Shown here piece by piece: positions 35,895 through 48,400 of a stretch of 64,000 nt of DNA. The notes under the pieces are model-generated. The model was not told the DNA's origin. It was given only the letters and a program-made list of their open reading frames with translations, and did no database searches. Position 1 is the first letter of the stretch, and every line of letters starts with the position of its first letter. The translations under genes and the position numbers were made by a program. Source of the DNA: Actinostola sp. cb2023 (taxonomy: Eukaryota > Cnidaria > Anthozoa > Actiniaria > Actinostolidae); the NCBI GenBank assembly GCA_033675265.1, contig JAUJYZ010001540.1, positions 719,501-783,500 of the forward strand, given 5' to 3'.

Positions 35895-35967
35895 GCCCGG
35901 TTAGCTCAGCTGGTAGAGCATCACACTTTTAATCTGAGGGTCAAGGGTTCGAGTCCCTTATTGGGCG
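35895..35967 (+). tRNA. tRNA-Lys (TTT)
   Basis: GCCCGGTTAGCTCAGCTGG start, anticodon TTT in CTTTTAATC, GGTTCGAGTCC T-arm, acceptor closed by TTGGGC with discriminator G. The cloverleaf is complete and intronless. A and B box sequences are canonical. Confidence 0.97.
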
Positions 35968-37148
35968 ATTGACATAGATTCTAATTTTAATATTGCTTCT
36001 TTCTCAATCAACGTCTCAAAGTTTGTTTGCCAGTCAGCAGAGCCGTTCCCATGGGATCTTCGGCTCAGTTCATTCGTTATTCAAGCGGCGATATATTGGC
36101 ATGTGACTGTAAACTGAAAGGGCCTACTTACCAGAAGTACATAACTATGTACTTCTGCTTTACTGACTAGCCCGTCTCATACAGGTGAAAATGCTTTTGT
36201 GTTTCCACATGAACACGAGGCTAGTTAGTCCAGAACAATGGCAATTGAAATTGGACGCCATTATTGCATTCGGTCTGTGAATTTATCGCTTATTTTTCCG
36301 AGACTATAAAAACATAAAAAAGAAACAACAATCAAACAAAAAGAAACAGCTCCCCGTGCCCCTGTATGTAGAACTGACTTATGCACCAGTCAATGTAAAC
36401 CCCCCTTACCCCCCCCCCCCCCCCCCCCCCCCACCACCCCCACCCCCTCCCAGGCCAGGGATTAGCGGGGCATAGCGAAGGCAATGCAAAGCCAGGGAGC
36501 TGAGTGACCTGGCTGCTTGCATGAGAACAAATTACTTCTCGTCGGGAAAAAAGTTTATATGCTGTTTTTCGATATTTTAATAAATAAACGTGAATTATCT
36601 AAAAATTAGAGCCAGTGGGATTATTTATATTTAAAAAACTAAGAAAGTTACAAAAAACGCCCTTGAAAAACGTGTTTTTCTGCTTTGGGTCACGTGACAA
36701 TGGGCGTGGCCCTGTGACATCATCATTACATTCCCATTTACACTGAAAGACTATGTTCCAAATTTCATGGCTGTAAACTGTCAAACATATGGCAATTTCA
36801 CTTTCCCTAAAAGCACCCATCAGAAAATGGTTCTGCAGTTTCTCGACTGACTCCCTGAAACGTTTCGGGAGGTAATAATAAACTTTATTAACGTGTCTTT
36901 TGATCTAGTTTACAATGATAGTAAGCTAATTGGGGACACCTATCTAAAGAAAGTGAAAGAAAAGAAAAGAAAAATCGCCGAACAGTTGCGCTTCCATGGA
37001 GTATCTGCAGCGAGTGTTATATCTATAACGAGACAATACGTTCAAACTCGTCAGTTATAAACCACAAACTGTACGGTTCAGTATTTGAACAAACAGTCAC
37101 CACATTACATGTAAATTGAGTACATAAAACAAACTAAAATTCACTGAC
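35968..37148. other. Non-coding stretch with a poly-C run
   Basis: No gene supported. It contains a poly-C tract at about 36411-36432. A segment at 36605-36835 (cacgtgacaatgggcgtggc) translates to a 73-residue frame that I consider a dispersed-repeat artefact. An inverted aataaactttattaacgtgt tail at 36873-36950 resembles tails at 19235 and 46600. Confidence 0.5.
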
Positions 37149-37484
37149 CTTGATGTACAAAAGTCCTTTACGCTTTCTTCTTATTGAAAATGTTTCTAAC
37201 TTCGGTGTTTGCACGAATTCGAAAGTAGTGCCGACTTCCTCTTGCAAGCTACCTTTAATGAAACAGGAAGACTTTTTGTGATCAAATAAAACTTCTTTGC
37301 ATTTGACGTCTTGGTTACATTGGATAACACAGGCGAATTCATCTTCTTGTTTACTTCTGCTTTTCGCGATATACTCAAGATTATCATTGGGAATTATTTG
37401 ATAATACTTAAAAAGTGTTCCTGTCGACTCTCCAGCGTGAATAAGACTTAAAGTGATCAAGAGAAATAAGTAGTTGTACTTCAT
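37149..37484 (-). CDS. Secreted PAN/Apple-like protein, first exon
   Basis: Minus-strand exon encoding about 112 residues before a GTCAGT donor at 37148. A signal peptide (MKYNYLFLLITLSLIHAGES) precedes a Cys-patterned domain: FACVIQCNQDVKCKEVLF, then SSCFIKGSLQEE. The C-x3-C-x5-C...C spacing with a signal peptide is typical of PAN/Apple modules in invertebrate lectin-like or adhesion proteins. No continuing exon is recognisable on the minus strand down to the tRNA-Lys. The remainder may be short, repeat-disrupted or absent. Could be a gene fragment. Confidence 0.55.
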
Positions 37485-39456
37485 CCTAAGTACTCGTCAG
37501 TTTCAAGGCTTCAAGACAAAGTTGTCTTTAGACTTGGTAGAAGTATAGTTTTATTACCTCTGCGTTGACTGCCATTTTACAGGTGTAAAAAAAACAATTA
37601 CATTCTGTCAATTGATTGTAAATATTGGAAAAATCATCAACGTATTGACTATTGTTACTGGTGGAACTTTGACTGATATTAAACTAGAAGTAAATCTTGT
37701 GCACTTTGGCAATGACAATTTTCCCCGCTCTAATTGAACAGCATGCATGTCAAAATCTTCATTATTTTGAAAAAAATTAAATTTTTAAATTGAGAAAAAA
37801 ACACTTTGCCTGCTGCATATTGTGAATGAAACATAGTAGAACCCCGCTAACTCGAACTCCCAAGGGAAACGGAAAACGGTTCGAGTTAGCGGGATTTCGA
37901 ATTAACAGGATAAATTTGACTCAAAGCAGTTCGAGTTAGCGGGGTTTCGAATTAACAGGGTTATTAATCTGATTATATAATCCATTCAATATTATATATT
38001 TCACTGACGTGCCATATACTATTTTTGTTTGTTTTGGTAGTATTTGCACTGCTCAGCAAATAGCACTTGTTCAGAGTTTGTCATTCAACATTAAATCGAC
38101 TATTTTTTTTGGCATGGGAAAAACTGTTTGTAGGTAATACTTGTGCGTGGATTGCAACATATTACGGCATCCATGTACTGCAGCTGTCGAACATACGTTC
38201 GTGGATAATCAAACCGGTGATTTTACCTGTGACGTCATGCCACTCGTATATTTTCCAGATGGCCGATTGTGTTGTAAATGCCATGTAAATTCTGTGTAGA
38301 TTAAATTTACATGGTTTATATCGGCCAAGCTAGAGCGCGGGTTTTTAGATCATTGCGCTTGCGCTGGTAACGTGGTACTGGGGGGGGGGGGGGGGGGGGG
38401 GGGTGTACTCCCCTATATTATACGCTATGTGCCCCCCCCGGATACTTCCCGCGCACATTTGACTGACAGTAATCGTTGAAGTACTTTCTAAAAAATCCTT
38501 TATTTTTATCTTCATTCCTTTTACTATCTAAATCGCCGTGATTAATATTAGAGATATTCTGATGATAAAATCGGTATAAAAACGAACACAAACCTACTTG
38601 AATAGTTTCCCCGACAAAAATCCCTGCACTTATCGTCGCTCAAATCATGTCAGCGAGTTGAATGGCTTGGGACGTGCCTGGCAAAACACAAGACTTGCTT
38701 CCATAACGCTTGAAAACGATCCACTGGATGGCAAACTAACTTTAAAAACGCTGTTTAAAAAGATCAACAATCAACTGAAGGATTTCAAACACATTTCTGT
38801 AATGACATTACTGATGAAAGCATCTTCAAATAAACAGTCTCAGGATTATTTTGCCATCCAGTACCACGTTACCAGCGCAAGCGCAATGATCTAAAATTGT
38901 CCATTGCGCTTGGCTTGTGTCGTTACCAGGCTTAACACAGCAACCACACCGAGTTGTGCAAAATGTGAAATTAAACTAGTTAATTTGGACGTTGTCATAT
39001 AACCAAGCCTAAAATAACACTAGTAAAATGCGATGTTATGCAGTCTCTACACACAGGAGTTAGACATAACATCAGTTAAATAAAAAAATACACTGTATAA
39101 CTTCTCGACTCATCTTTTAGTTTCATTTGGAGTTCTTTTCCTTTCAGGATGGACAGATGCTTTATTTCTCTTTTAGGTCTACTGTGACTATAATAGAGCA
39201 TTTTATCTGTATTAGCCTATAGAGAACTTTATCTATATTATTTTGTGTCCCCTTTCATTGTGCAGTCTGATTTATTTCAGATTTCTCAAGAAGGAACTTT
39301 CCTTGCTCTGTTTTGTGTAGTCCAAGACGGATCGGGTTGTGGACGGACCTGGCTTTGCCTCAGTTCCCCACACGACCTGAACTCGATGGGCCGCTGCAAC
39401 GACCATGTTATAGTTGACATGTGCTACAATTGACATATGACTTGCAGGCATGCAAC
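37485..39456. other. Intergenic, transposon-derived
   Basis: No gene supported. It has repeated gttcgagttagcggg motifs at 37851-37968, like pogo/Tc1-type terminal sequence, and a foldback at 38348-38891. The 98-residue frame at 38598-38894 lies inside the foldback and runs into its terminal repeat, so I do not call it. Confidence 0.55.
38348..38891. mobile_element. Foldback/MITE with internal poly-G
   Basis: Ends GATCATTGCGCTTGCGCTGG / CCAGCGCAAGCGCAATGATC (about 37-bp arms, to ccagtac), flanked by TA. A run of about 22 G lies at 38381-38402 just inside the left arm. Confidence 0.8.
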
Positions 39457-42400
39457 TTATAGGTCTTCGTCGTCCATGTCCACACTTCCCGGGCTGGGGT
39501 TTTGTGACGAGGCCAATGAAAGCGAATCCATGGGTTCTTGAGATTCAGAAAGATCAATTGGCTCTTGTTTGATTTGAATGCCACAGTTTGCGAGTGACTT
39601 CGGTTCGACTTTTGTAGTGAGCATAGTCGACAGCAGAGCTGTGCTTGTATCTGATGTCAAGGGCGTGGTCGGAATCCCATGCGCTCGTGCGTGCATCTCA
39701 AGTTCCTACAACAAACAATGATGAAATCATTGGTCATGATACGTTTAGACCTGTCGAATAAATCCTTCAAACAAACAAAATTTTCCTTTCAACAGAAAGG
39801 TTTTACAATACCGATGATACCTAAAACAGCTAAGTAAATAGTTTTTGTCTTGGTGCTACTAACCTGAACTCGTAAAAGCAGCTTTCTGTTGAGTTGTTCA
39901 AGCTGTCGTTTTTCATTGTCGATTTGTTTCATTCTGTCGAGATCACGCTTCAAAAGTCGTATGTAGTCGACGGAAGACTTTAATATCGTTCCTTTGTTTT
40001 GTCGCATGTCTCTGAAATAATATATACACGAATAAACGTTTAGAATATTGCAACATTCTCAATAGAGTCGTTTTCGTATGAGTGGGAATGTACAGTTCGT
40101 TGCGTGCGGTGACCGTGCCGTGCCTAAATGTCTTCGATTCCGTACCGTGACCGTAACTCCGTGCCGTAGGTTTCCCACTCATACGACTCTAACAGTATTA
40201 GTAGAGGTAATCATACGGTTTCGAGTTCAATTTGGAAATAATTTACACGTGTGTTTTTCAAAGAGTATCAAAATTGCACGAATGCACGATACCGAGTAAA
40301 AAATGGCGAGTGCAATTTGAGCTCTTTGAAAAACACACGAGTGCAAATTATTCCAAATTGAACGAGAAATCGTATGATTACCAATTAATAATATTCATGA
40401 AAAAAAAGTAATTTGCACTAAATTACTTTTCAACTGCACTGCTCTAAGCCAATCAGAATAGAGTATTTTTTTCATGTATATTATTATACATATAACAGTA
40501 TTATACACACTGCAAGTTGAAGAGTAAAGAAATCACTTGGAACAGAGAAATACTTACGCGTCTTGTTTTGGTAACATTGTTCCAAGTTCTTTAATGCGAT
40601 CATTGATATTAAATCGTCTTCTTCTTTCAACTGATATGAAGAAAGATTCAAATTAAAACTACATAAAGTATGTAAGTATGTAAAGTATGTACATGTATGT
40701 TTTATATGACAACAAAATTCAGTAAATTTTGTGAATCTAAAGCGCTTCAACTTTCCCTTACATTCTTTCTACTTTCCTGACAAAGTCAACTTACTCATAT
40801 TGTGATTATCCTTCTTCTGTCTATCACGAGCAACAGCCTGTGGATCCATCAGTTCACCTGACAAACAAACAATGACGTTAATAACAAACACTGAGTAACT
40901 CGACAAAATCTTCCAAATATGTGCTGATAAATACATGTAGTTAACTACTGCCAGCACAATTCCATCAAGCAATCTTGCTGTTACTGATTAAATGCATTTA
41001 AGAGAATAATCTAATTGTGTGAGTGCACAATAGTTACTATATTGGTTCCTGATAACAAGGTAATGAACCTCAAAACTTCCCCTCATAAGTTCATCCAGCA
41101 GCTGCATATTTATTATTTATATCTCAAAGGATTTTCAGGTACTACAATTTCTCCACATCTACCATCTAAGGACAACATTGTGTCCATTGTGTAGAGGTGG
41201 CCGTTGTGTAGAGGTGGCCGTTGTGTAGAGGTGGCCGTTGTGTAGAGGTGGCCTTTGTGTAGAGGTGTCTGTTGTAGGGAGGTGTCTGTTGTAGGGAGGT
41301 GTCTGTTGTAGGGAGGTGTCTGTTGTAGGGAGGTATCTGTTGTAGAGAGGTGGCCGTTGTGTAGAGGTGTCCATTGTGTAGTGGTGGCCGTTGTGTAGAG
41401 GTGGCCGTTGTGTAGAGGTGTCTGTTGTAGGGAGGTGTCTGTTGTAGGGAGGTGTCTGTTGTAGAGAGGTGGCCATTGTGTAAAGGTGGCCGTTGTGTAG
41501 AGGTGGCCGTTGTGTAGAGGTGTCTGTTGTAGGGAGGTGTCTGTTGTAGAGAGGTGGCCATTGTGTAGAGGTGTCTGTTGTAGGGAGGTGTCTGTTGTAG
41601 GGAGGTGTCTGTTGTAGGGAGGTGTCTGTTGTAGAGAGGTGGCCATTGTGTAGAGGTGTCTGTTGTAGGGAAGTGTCTGTTGTAGGGAGGTGTCTGTTGT
41701 AGGGAGGTGTCTGTTGTAGGGAGGTGTCTGTTGTAGGGAGGTGTCTGTTGTAGAGAGGTGGCCATTGTGTAGAGGTGTCTGTTGTAGGGAGGTGTCTGTT
41801 GTAGGGAGGTATCTGTTGTAGAGAGGTGGCCGTTGTGTAGAGGTGTCCATTGTGTAGAGGTGGCCGTTGTGTAGAGGTGGCCGTTGTGTAGAGGTGTCTG
41901 TTGTAGGGAGGTGTCTGTTGTGGTAGGAGGTGGCCGTTGTGTAGAGGTGTCTGTTGTAGGGAGGTGTCTGTTGTAGGGAGGTGTCTGTTGTAGGGAGGTG
42001 TCTGTTGTAGGGAGGTGGCCGTTGTAGAGAGGTGGCCATTGTGTAAAGGTGGCCGTTGTGTAGAGGTGGCCGTTGTGTAGAGGTGTCTGTTGTAGGGAGG
42101 TGTCTGTTGTAGAGAGGTGGCCATTGTGTAGAGGTGTCTGTTGTAGGGAGGTGTCTGTTGTAGGGAGGTGTCTGTTGTAGAGAGGTGGCCATTGTGTAGA
42201 GGTGTCTGTTGTAGGGAAGTGTCTGTTGTAGGGAGGTGTCTGTTGTAGGGAGGTGTCTGTTGTAGGGAGGTGTCTGTTGTAGGGAGGTGTCTGTTGTAGG
42301 GAGGTGTCTGTTGTAGAGAGGTGGCCATTGTGTAGAGGTGTCTGTTGTAGGGAGGTGTCTGTTGTAGGGAGGTGTCTGTTGTAGGGAGGTGTCTGTTGTA

Positions 42401-45400
42401 GGGAGGTATCTGTTGTAGAGAGGTGGCCGTTGTGTAGAGGTGTCTGTTGTAGGGAGGTGTCTGTTGTAGGGAGGTGTCTGTTGTAGGGAGGTATCTGTTG
42501 TAGAGAGGTGGCCATTGTGTAGAGGTGTCTGTTGTAGGGAGGTGTCTGTTGTAGGGAGGTATCTGTTGTAGAGAGGTGGCCATTGTGTAGAGGTGTCTGT
42601 TGTAGGGAGGTGTCTGTTGTAGGGAGGTGTCTGTTGTAGGGAGGTATCTGTTGTAGAGAGGTGGCCATTGTGTAGAGGTGTCTGTTGTAGGGAGGTTTCA
42701 ATAACAATAAATGCATGGGTTGGCTGGTGTCTGGGGCAAGAGACTCTGACCATTACAACTCAGTGGCCATCGTGGGGAGGTGGCTGCTAGCAGAGGTTAG
42801 ACTGTATATGGCTGCACCCATAGAATAAAATGCCTCCAAAAGTGAGCTGTAAAAACAACTTACCTTGCTCATTAAAATCACTATATTCATTATATTCATT
42901 AATTATCGCTGGACATGATGAAGGAGCTGCAGTAGATGAACCCTGAAGAGAAATTAGAAAAACCATTAGACCTCAACAATATTAAATATCTAATCAATAT
43001 TAAGGCCCTGGCAAACGGTTTCAACATTACATTCAACATGCGTTCGATTTTGTTGAATAGCGATGTTGAAACGGTTTGCCACCCGCGTTCAACAATGTTG
43101 AACGTGTTGAAACGTGTTGAATCGATGTTGAATGAAGTTTAAAAGAGTTTAAACTTACATTCAACATCGATTCAACATTTCTTTTGTTCTCGAAAATGTT
43201 GAATGGCGTCTTGCGCATTAATTAAATTAAACAATAGAAATACCTCTTGCGAAACGTTGTTGAAAGCATTGTTGAAACCGTTTGCCACCCTGCTTTCAAC
43301 ATACATTCAACTTCCATTTAACAGCATTCAACAAAATCGAATGAATGTTGAATACAATGTTGAAACCGTTTGCCAGGGCCTTTATATAAGCGTTTTTTGC
43401 TCAAGTTTTATTGTATTGATGTATATTGTATTATATATGTAATGTAATGTACACTCAATTGCAGAAACGTTGTAGTATACATTTATACAAATATACAAAT
43501 ATCTAATGAGATGCAAAATGTTAAACATGTTAAAATACAACTGTTTAAGCACAAAATAGTGCTGAAAATTATTGTGTTGTCCTTGTTGGATGCGATACTA
43601 ATTTAAAATTGATGGTTCTGATATATTAGAAGAAAATAAGCGATGTTTCGCACTTTGTATCTCATTAGATATCTTGTATCTCATTAGATATTTGTATAAA
43701 TGTATACTACAACATTTCTGCAATTGAGTATATCTATAATTTATTTATATAAATATTTATTTTATGCAGGACTCCATTTAAACTAGCCCTTGGCTAAACT
43801 GGACATTCCTGTGGAAATATTGATTTAAAATAATAAAAATTAATTAAAAATATTTGTTTTCTCAAAGTGCATTTCTTACCATCGGTGTCAGTCCAAGTCC
43901 ACCATACAGATCATACATACTGCTTGCTGTTGGTATCTGCAAACATTATATTATCATTTTATCATCAATAATTTATACTATATAGTGGTCAGTAACATGG
44001 AAGTTATTCACAGGCTATACCTGTGAAGGATCTTGCCATTGTAGTCCTTCATCTATGGTATTGGATTCCAAACTGAAACACACACAAAAATAATGAGTCT
44101 TCATCCTGAAGAACTTGTTTGTAAAACATTATTACTGGATATATATGAGTTTATTATATAATGACAGTTATATTATACCTTATGATATCATCAAGAAGAC
44201 TGTCAACTTGTATATCCTGCATTTGGAATACAAAACATTCAATAATTTATTGCACTCAAATATAAGCACTCAAAAGTGTAAAGTTAATAGTTACTAAGTT
44301 AACAAGCATAAGCCAGTATATAAACATTTCTCCACTTAAATTTGATCATCCAAACAATGTATGTGACGATAAACGCACCTCTGGATGCCCTACATTGTTA
44401 GGACTGGTCACTGCCATTGGACTGTGTGGAGGTTGTTTAACTCGCTTTGCTGATAAACTTGCTACAGCTTGTTGGTTTATTGCATTTAGAGTAGGTTGAC
44501 TGTTTGAGATTGCATTTACTTTTGTATTGTCCAAAGGAAAGTGAGCTGGTAATGACATGGTATGTGATTCCAGATATTCCTTTACTTGTCTTTCTCTCTG
44601 TTGTGTGACATAGTATCGAGTTGGATTTTCTAACTTTGTCTTGACCTGGAAAGAAAGTAATGTGAGATTTCAATAACAATAAATGCATGGCCTGGCTGGT
44701 AGCTGGGACAAAATACTCTGGCCATTACAGCTCAGAGTTTCTCTCTCTCCAGAAATGAGATTCTACTGATTTGATACTACTGGTAAATGAGTACTTAGAA
44801 TTAAAGTTTCAAGGTTGGAAAGATAATAATATTATTAGCTTGTGACTAGAAATTGATGGGCTCCCTGCAAGAACAGAGTGACTTGTGATCAAAACCCAAA
44901 TTCTCCTTTGAAAATCAAAGAATCTCAAGGGATTTCAGATTTTGATAAGAGTATACTCATGTTGTTCTTGCAGGGAGCCCTTCAATTTATTAGTTCTTAC
45001 TAAAATGTAAGCAAACAAATTAAAATCTTACTTGTAATACACTTGTTGGTACATCAGAATTGGCATTTGTAGCTGATGGAAGTGAATTTGAAGGTACAGC
45101 TATATTTTGTGAATCGTGAAAAGTTTGTAAAGTTTGGTTTATTTTCTTTTCATGTTGTTCCAATTGCTCAAGCTGCTGTCTCTGTAATTGTTGTTTAAAT
45201 ACTGTTCTTGTAATTGGCGAGGCCATGGTTGGCTTTGGAGTAGTTTGTGCAACACTTCCACGTTTTAAGAGCAGTCCCAAAACAGAAGATTCTTGAGCAC
45301 TAGGCAGAGATGTTACATAAGGATTAGTTGGATTAAAAACAAATGAACCTTGAGGATGTGTCCTGGGAGAATCATTGTATAAAAATGATTCCCACTGTCT

Positions 45401-48400
45401 GGTCATTTTAACTTGAGAACACTGATAGTATAACAAAGTTTATGGATCCTAGCAGGCAAAGCTTTGAGCTTTTTAGACAAAACACATCTAGATATACATG
45501 TTTACATGTCTGTTGAATCTGTAGATGGGATCAAAGTGCATGCAGATCTATTACAAAATCCCATATATGAGGAAGCTATTATGTAAATGATGATTTCCTG
45601 TTGGAGTGTCACACAACACAGCATTCCATATAAGGAAATAGTCAAGGGAAACACCCTGTGACATCAAATGTCACACCCTATAATTTGAATGTAAGCCAAA
45701 ACAACAGACTGATCTCAAGTAATACATTATCTCATCAAATTTCTTCAATTTCTATGCAAATTTGACTGTACAAACAAGAGCTGAAGCAACCTATTGTTCT
45801 CATAATCCAATTAAAAACACTCGGCCCAATGTAGAACAATAGTCAATGGTGGATTAATAACACCTGTGATGTAATGGTCTATATATATCCAATGATGTCA
45901 TATGCATTAGGACATACATCAGTCTAGTGGAGACCCTTGGTTTTCAAGGAATCCCCTTTCTAAGAGAACCTTTGTTCAGTTGAGAATATAGACGAAATAA
46001 ACAAGAAATCAGTTGAAGAAAGATTTATACATGAATGCTAATAAATTGAAATGAAAAAGAGGCATTGATATGAAATTGACCAATCTTAAAGGGGCTGTGT
46101 CATGGTTAACAAGTGGACTGGGTACTAGTGTTAAACTTGAAATAGTGAGACTCACTATTTCAAGTTATCGAGTGCCATCTTGGATTTGAATCGTAACGAC
46201 AGATCGTAGTTTGTATCAGTCTCCAGTTGTATATGCATATTTTATCCGTTTTGAGTTAATGTTCGATCCCTTTTAATGTTCAAATGTCTTCTGGTGCGAA
46301 GTTCAAAGGCAAACGATCTCAGTTTCACGGCGGCCGCCGAAGGCAAAATTCGGGTTGCAAGAAACGATTCGATAACAAAGACGATCATTGGATCGGAGAC
46401 CACGGACCAAGGCAGCAAAGTCGGGCTAGGATATATGTCAAGGGAGATATCTATGCAGCATGGAACAAGGCCAAAGAATGCTCTGGCAATGAGATATGTA
46501 GCGATAGTTTATTTCCTTTTTATATATCTATTTGTAAATGTAATTATGTCTTAATTAAGTGTCCCCGATTAGTGTACCACTTGTGGTATGCTAGAAGTCA
46601 TGACACGTTAATAAAGTTTATGTATGTGTTGATTCGCTTGACTACTTTCAGTTGATGAGAATAATTACTAAGTTAACGTGTCATGAATACCATTAAAAAT
46701 AGGCACCAATGCGCATGTGCAGCTCATGACACACCTCATGACACAGCCCCTTTAAAAATACTTAAAATTCTACTAAGCCTTCCCTTGGAAGTGAGGCTAA
46801 GCTGAATTTCTAGTAATTTTAAGATGGGTCAATATTGGTACAACAAAATAAAAAGAATAATATTATTGAAAAAGTCACTAAGTTTCGTGTAATCTTTTTT
46901 GTATCAATTATAGAAGTTTTTTTAATAGCTACAGCGGTCGACAAAAGTCCACGAACACTTAGCTCTACAGTGACCCCCTTTCCCCCAATACAAAGTTGTT
47001 TTTCAAACTGCTGCGCTCTGATCATTTGCTAAGGCTTCAACATTGGAGGTGGAGGTAGGGGTGTTCGCGATACTTTTGTCGACCGCTGTCTGAGGACAGA
47101 AACCATATCTGGTCAATATCAGACAGTAATTTGACGTGTTATCGTGACTCCGATAGGAGCTGGAGAAGCGTTTCACGTTACTACAGGTATAATGTGTTGT
47201 CACGTAGAAGCATCCAAATGACGTTCTTTCTAGAAGTGAAAAACTCTAAACTAATGACGTATTTTTGCGAAATATATAATCAACCGATTTATGTCGACCA
47301 GCGCTAGTGTGTAAATGCATATAAACAGAGAGCGTCTTAAACAGTTGTCTGGCAGAGTGAAACGCATCCGACCCTGATGGTGGGTGGCTTGCTCTTAAAA
47401 GAGTAAATGACGAACAAAAGGGCTCGTTAAATATGTTGATAGAAAGAAACGACTTGCTTTTCAAGACAGCAGATATGAAGTTATATTTTATCGTTGTTTT
47501 GGTAAATATACTGTTACAAGCGATGTTATTTTTAGATCACTTAGCGGATGGTTGGCTTGGTTGACTGACATGTTGATTTACCGTCAACCGTCCAATATAC
47601 TACGCGCTCTAATTCTTCTCCCTTCACATGCAAATCCTCAAAACGTTAACAGTGCAAATCTTTGGAGGTTACTAATGTATGTAATAGTAAAAATAGATGT
47701 ATAACACGAGAATTTAAGGCAAATAAGGCCATGGTTAAGTGAATGGTTAAGCTGCACTTATTTAAAGTGTACATTAAGTATCAAATTCTTTATCTCAACA
47801 GTCAGTGCAGTTAACCATTGAAATTTTGCTGTCCAAAGGACAGCAAACGTACTATTGTAGTAGTATACATTTGGTATGAAAGTAGAATATTGTTGGGGAA
47901 ACATTCTATTAATTAAATGCAATTTATTTCCGTTCTAAAGCTCTTTCTGTAGAGTGGTTAACTTGTGTAGTTAACCATCAGACTTAACCATTGACAATTA
48001 GCATATATTTCCTTTGTAAATAGACACGTAAAAGGCTATAATTCATTACAATACCTTTGAAATATATGTTTCTCGGGCTACTCATTCATTATGTCATCAT
48101 AAACACTTATTGAAGTTATTATATCAAGTGCAGCTACATTTGCAAATGGTATTTAGTACATTGACACTCTCGCTCAGGAACCAATTCTGAATTGTACTAA
48201 GTGTCTTCTTGAAGACTCTGCGCATGCTCACAACTCTCCCAGGTACCCAGACAGCGGTCGACAAAAGTCCACGAACACTTAGCTCTACAGTGACCCCCTT
48301 TCCCCCAATACAAAGTTGTTTTTCAAACTGCTGCGCTCTGATCATTTGCTAAGGCTTCACATTGGAGGTGGGGGTAGGGATGTTCGCGATACTTTTGTCG

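Noticed and set aside
36599..36820. Possible continuation exon of the PAN-like gene
   Set aside because: No phase-compatible acceptor and no Cys pattern; looks like a dispersed repeat.
38598..38894. 98-residue frame
   Set aside because: Inside a foldback element, ends in its terminal repeat, no recognisable motif.
41113..42753. Three overlapping frames of 474-546 residues ([15 protein letters not shown] repeats)
   Set aside because: A stop-free 17-bp minisatellite gives open frames in all three minus phases; no non-repeat protein sequence.
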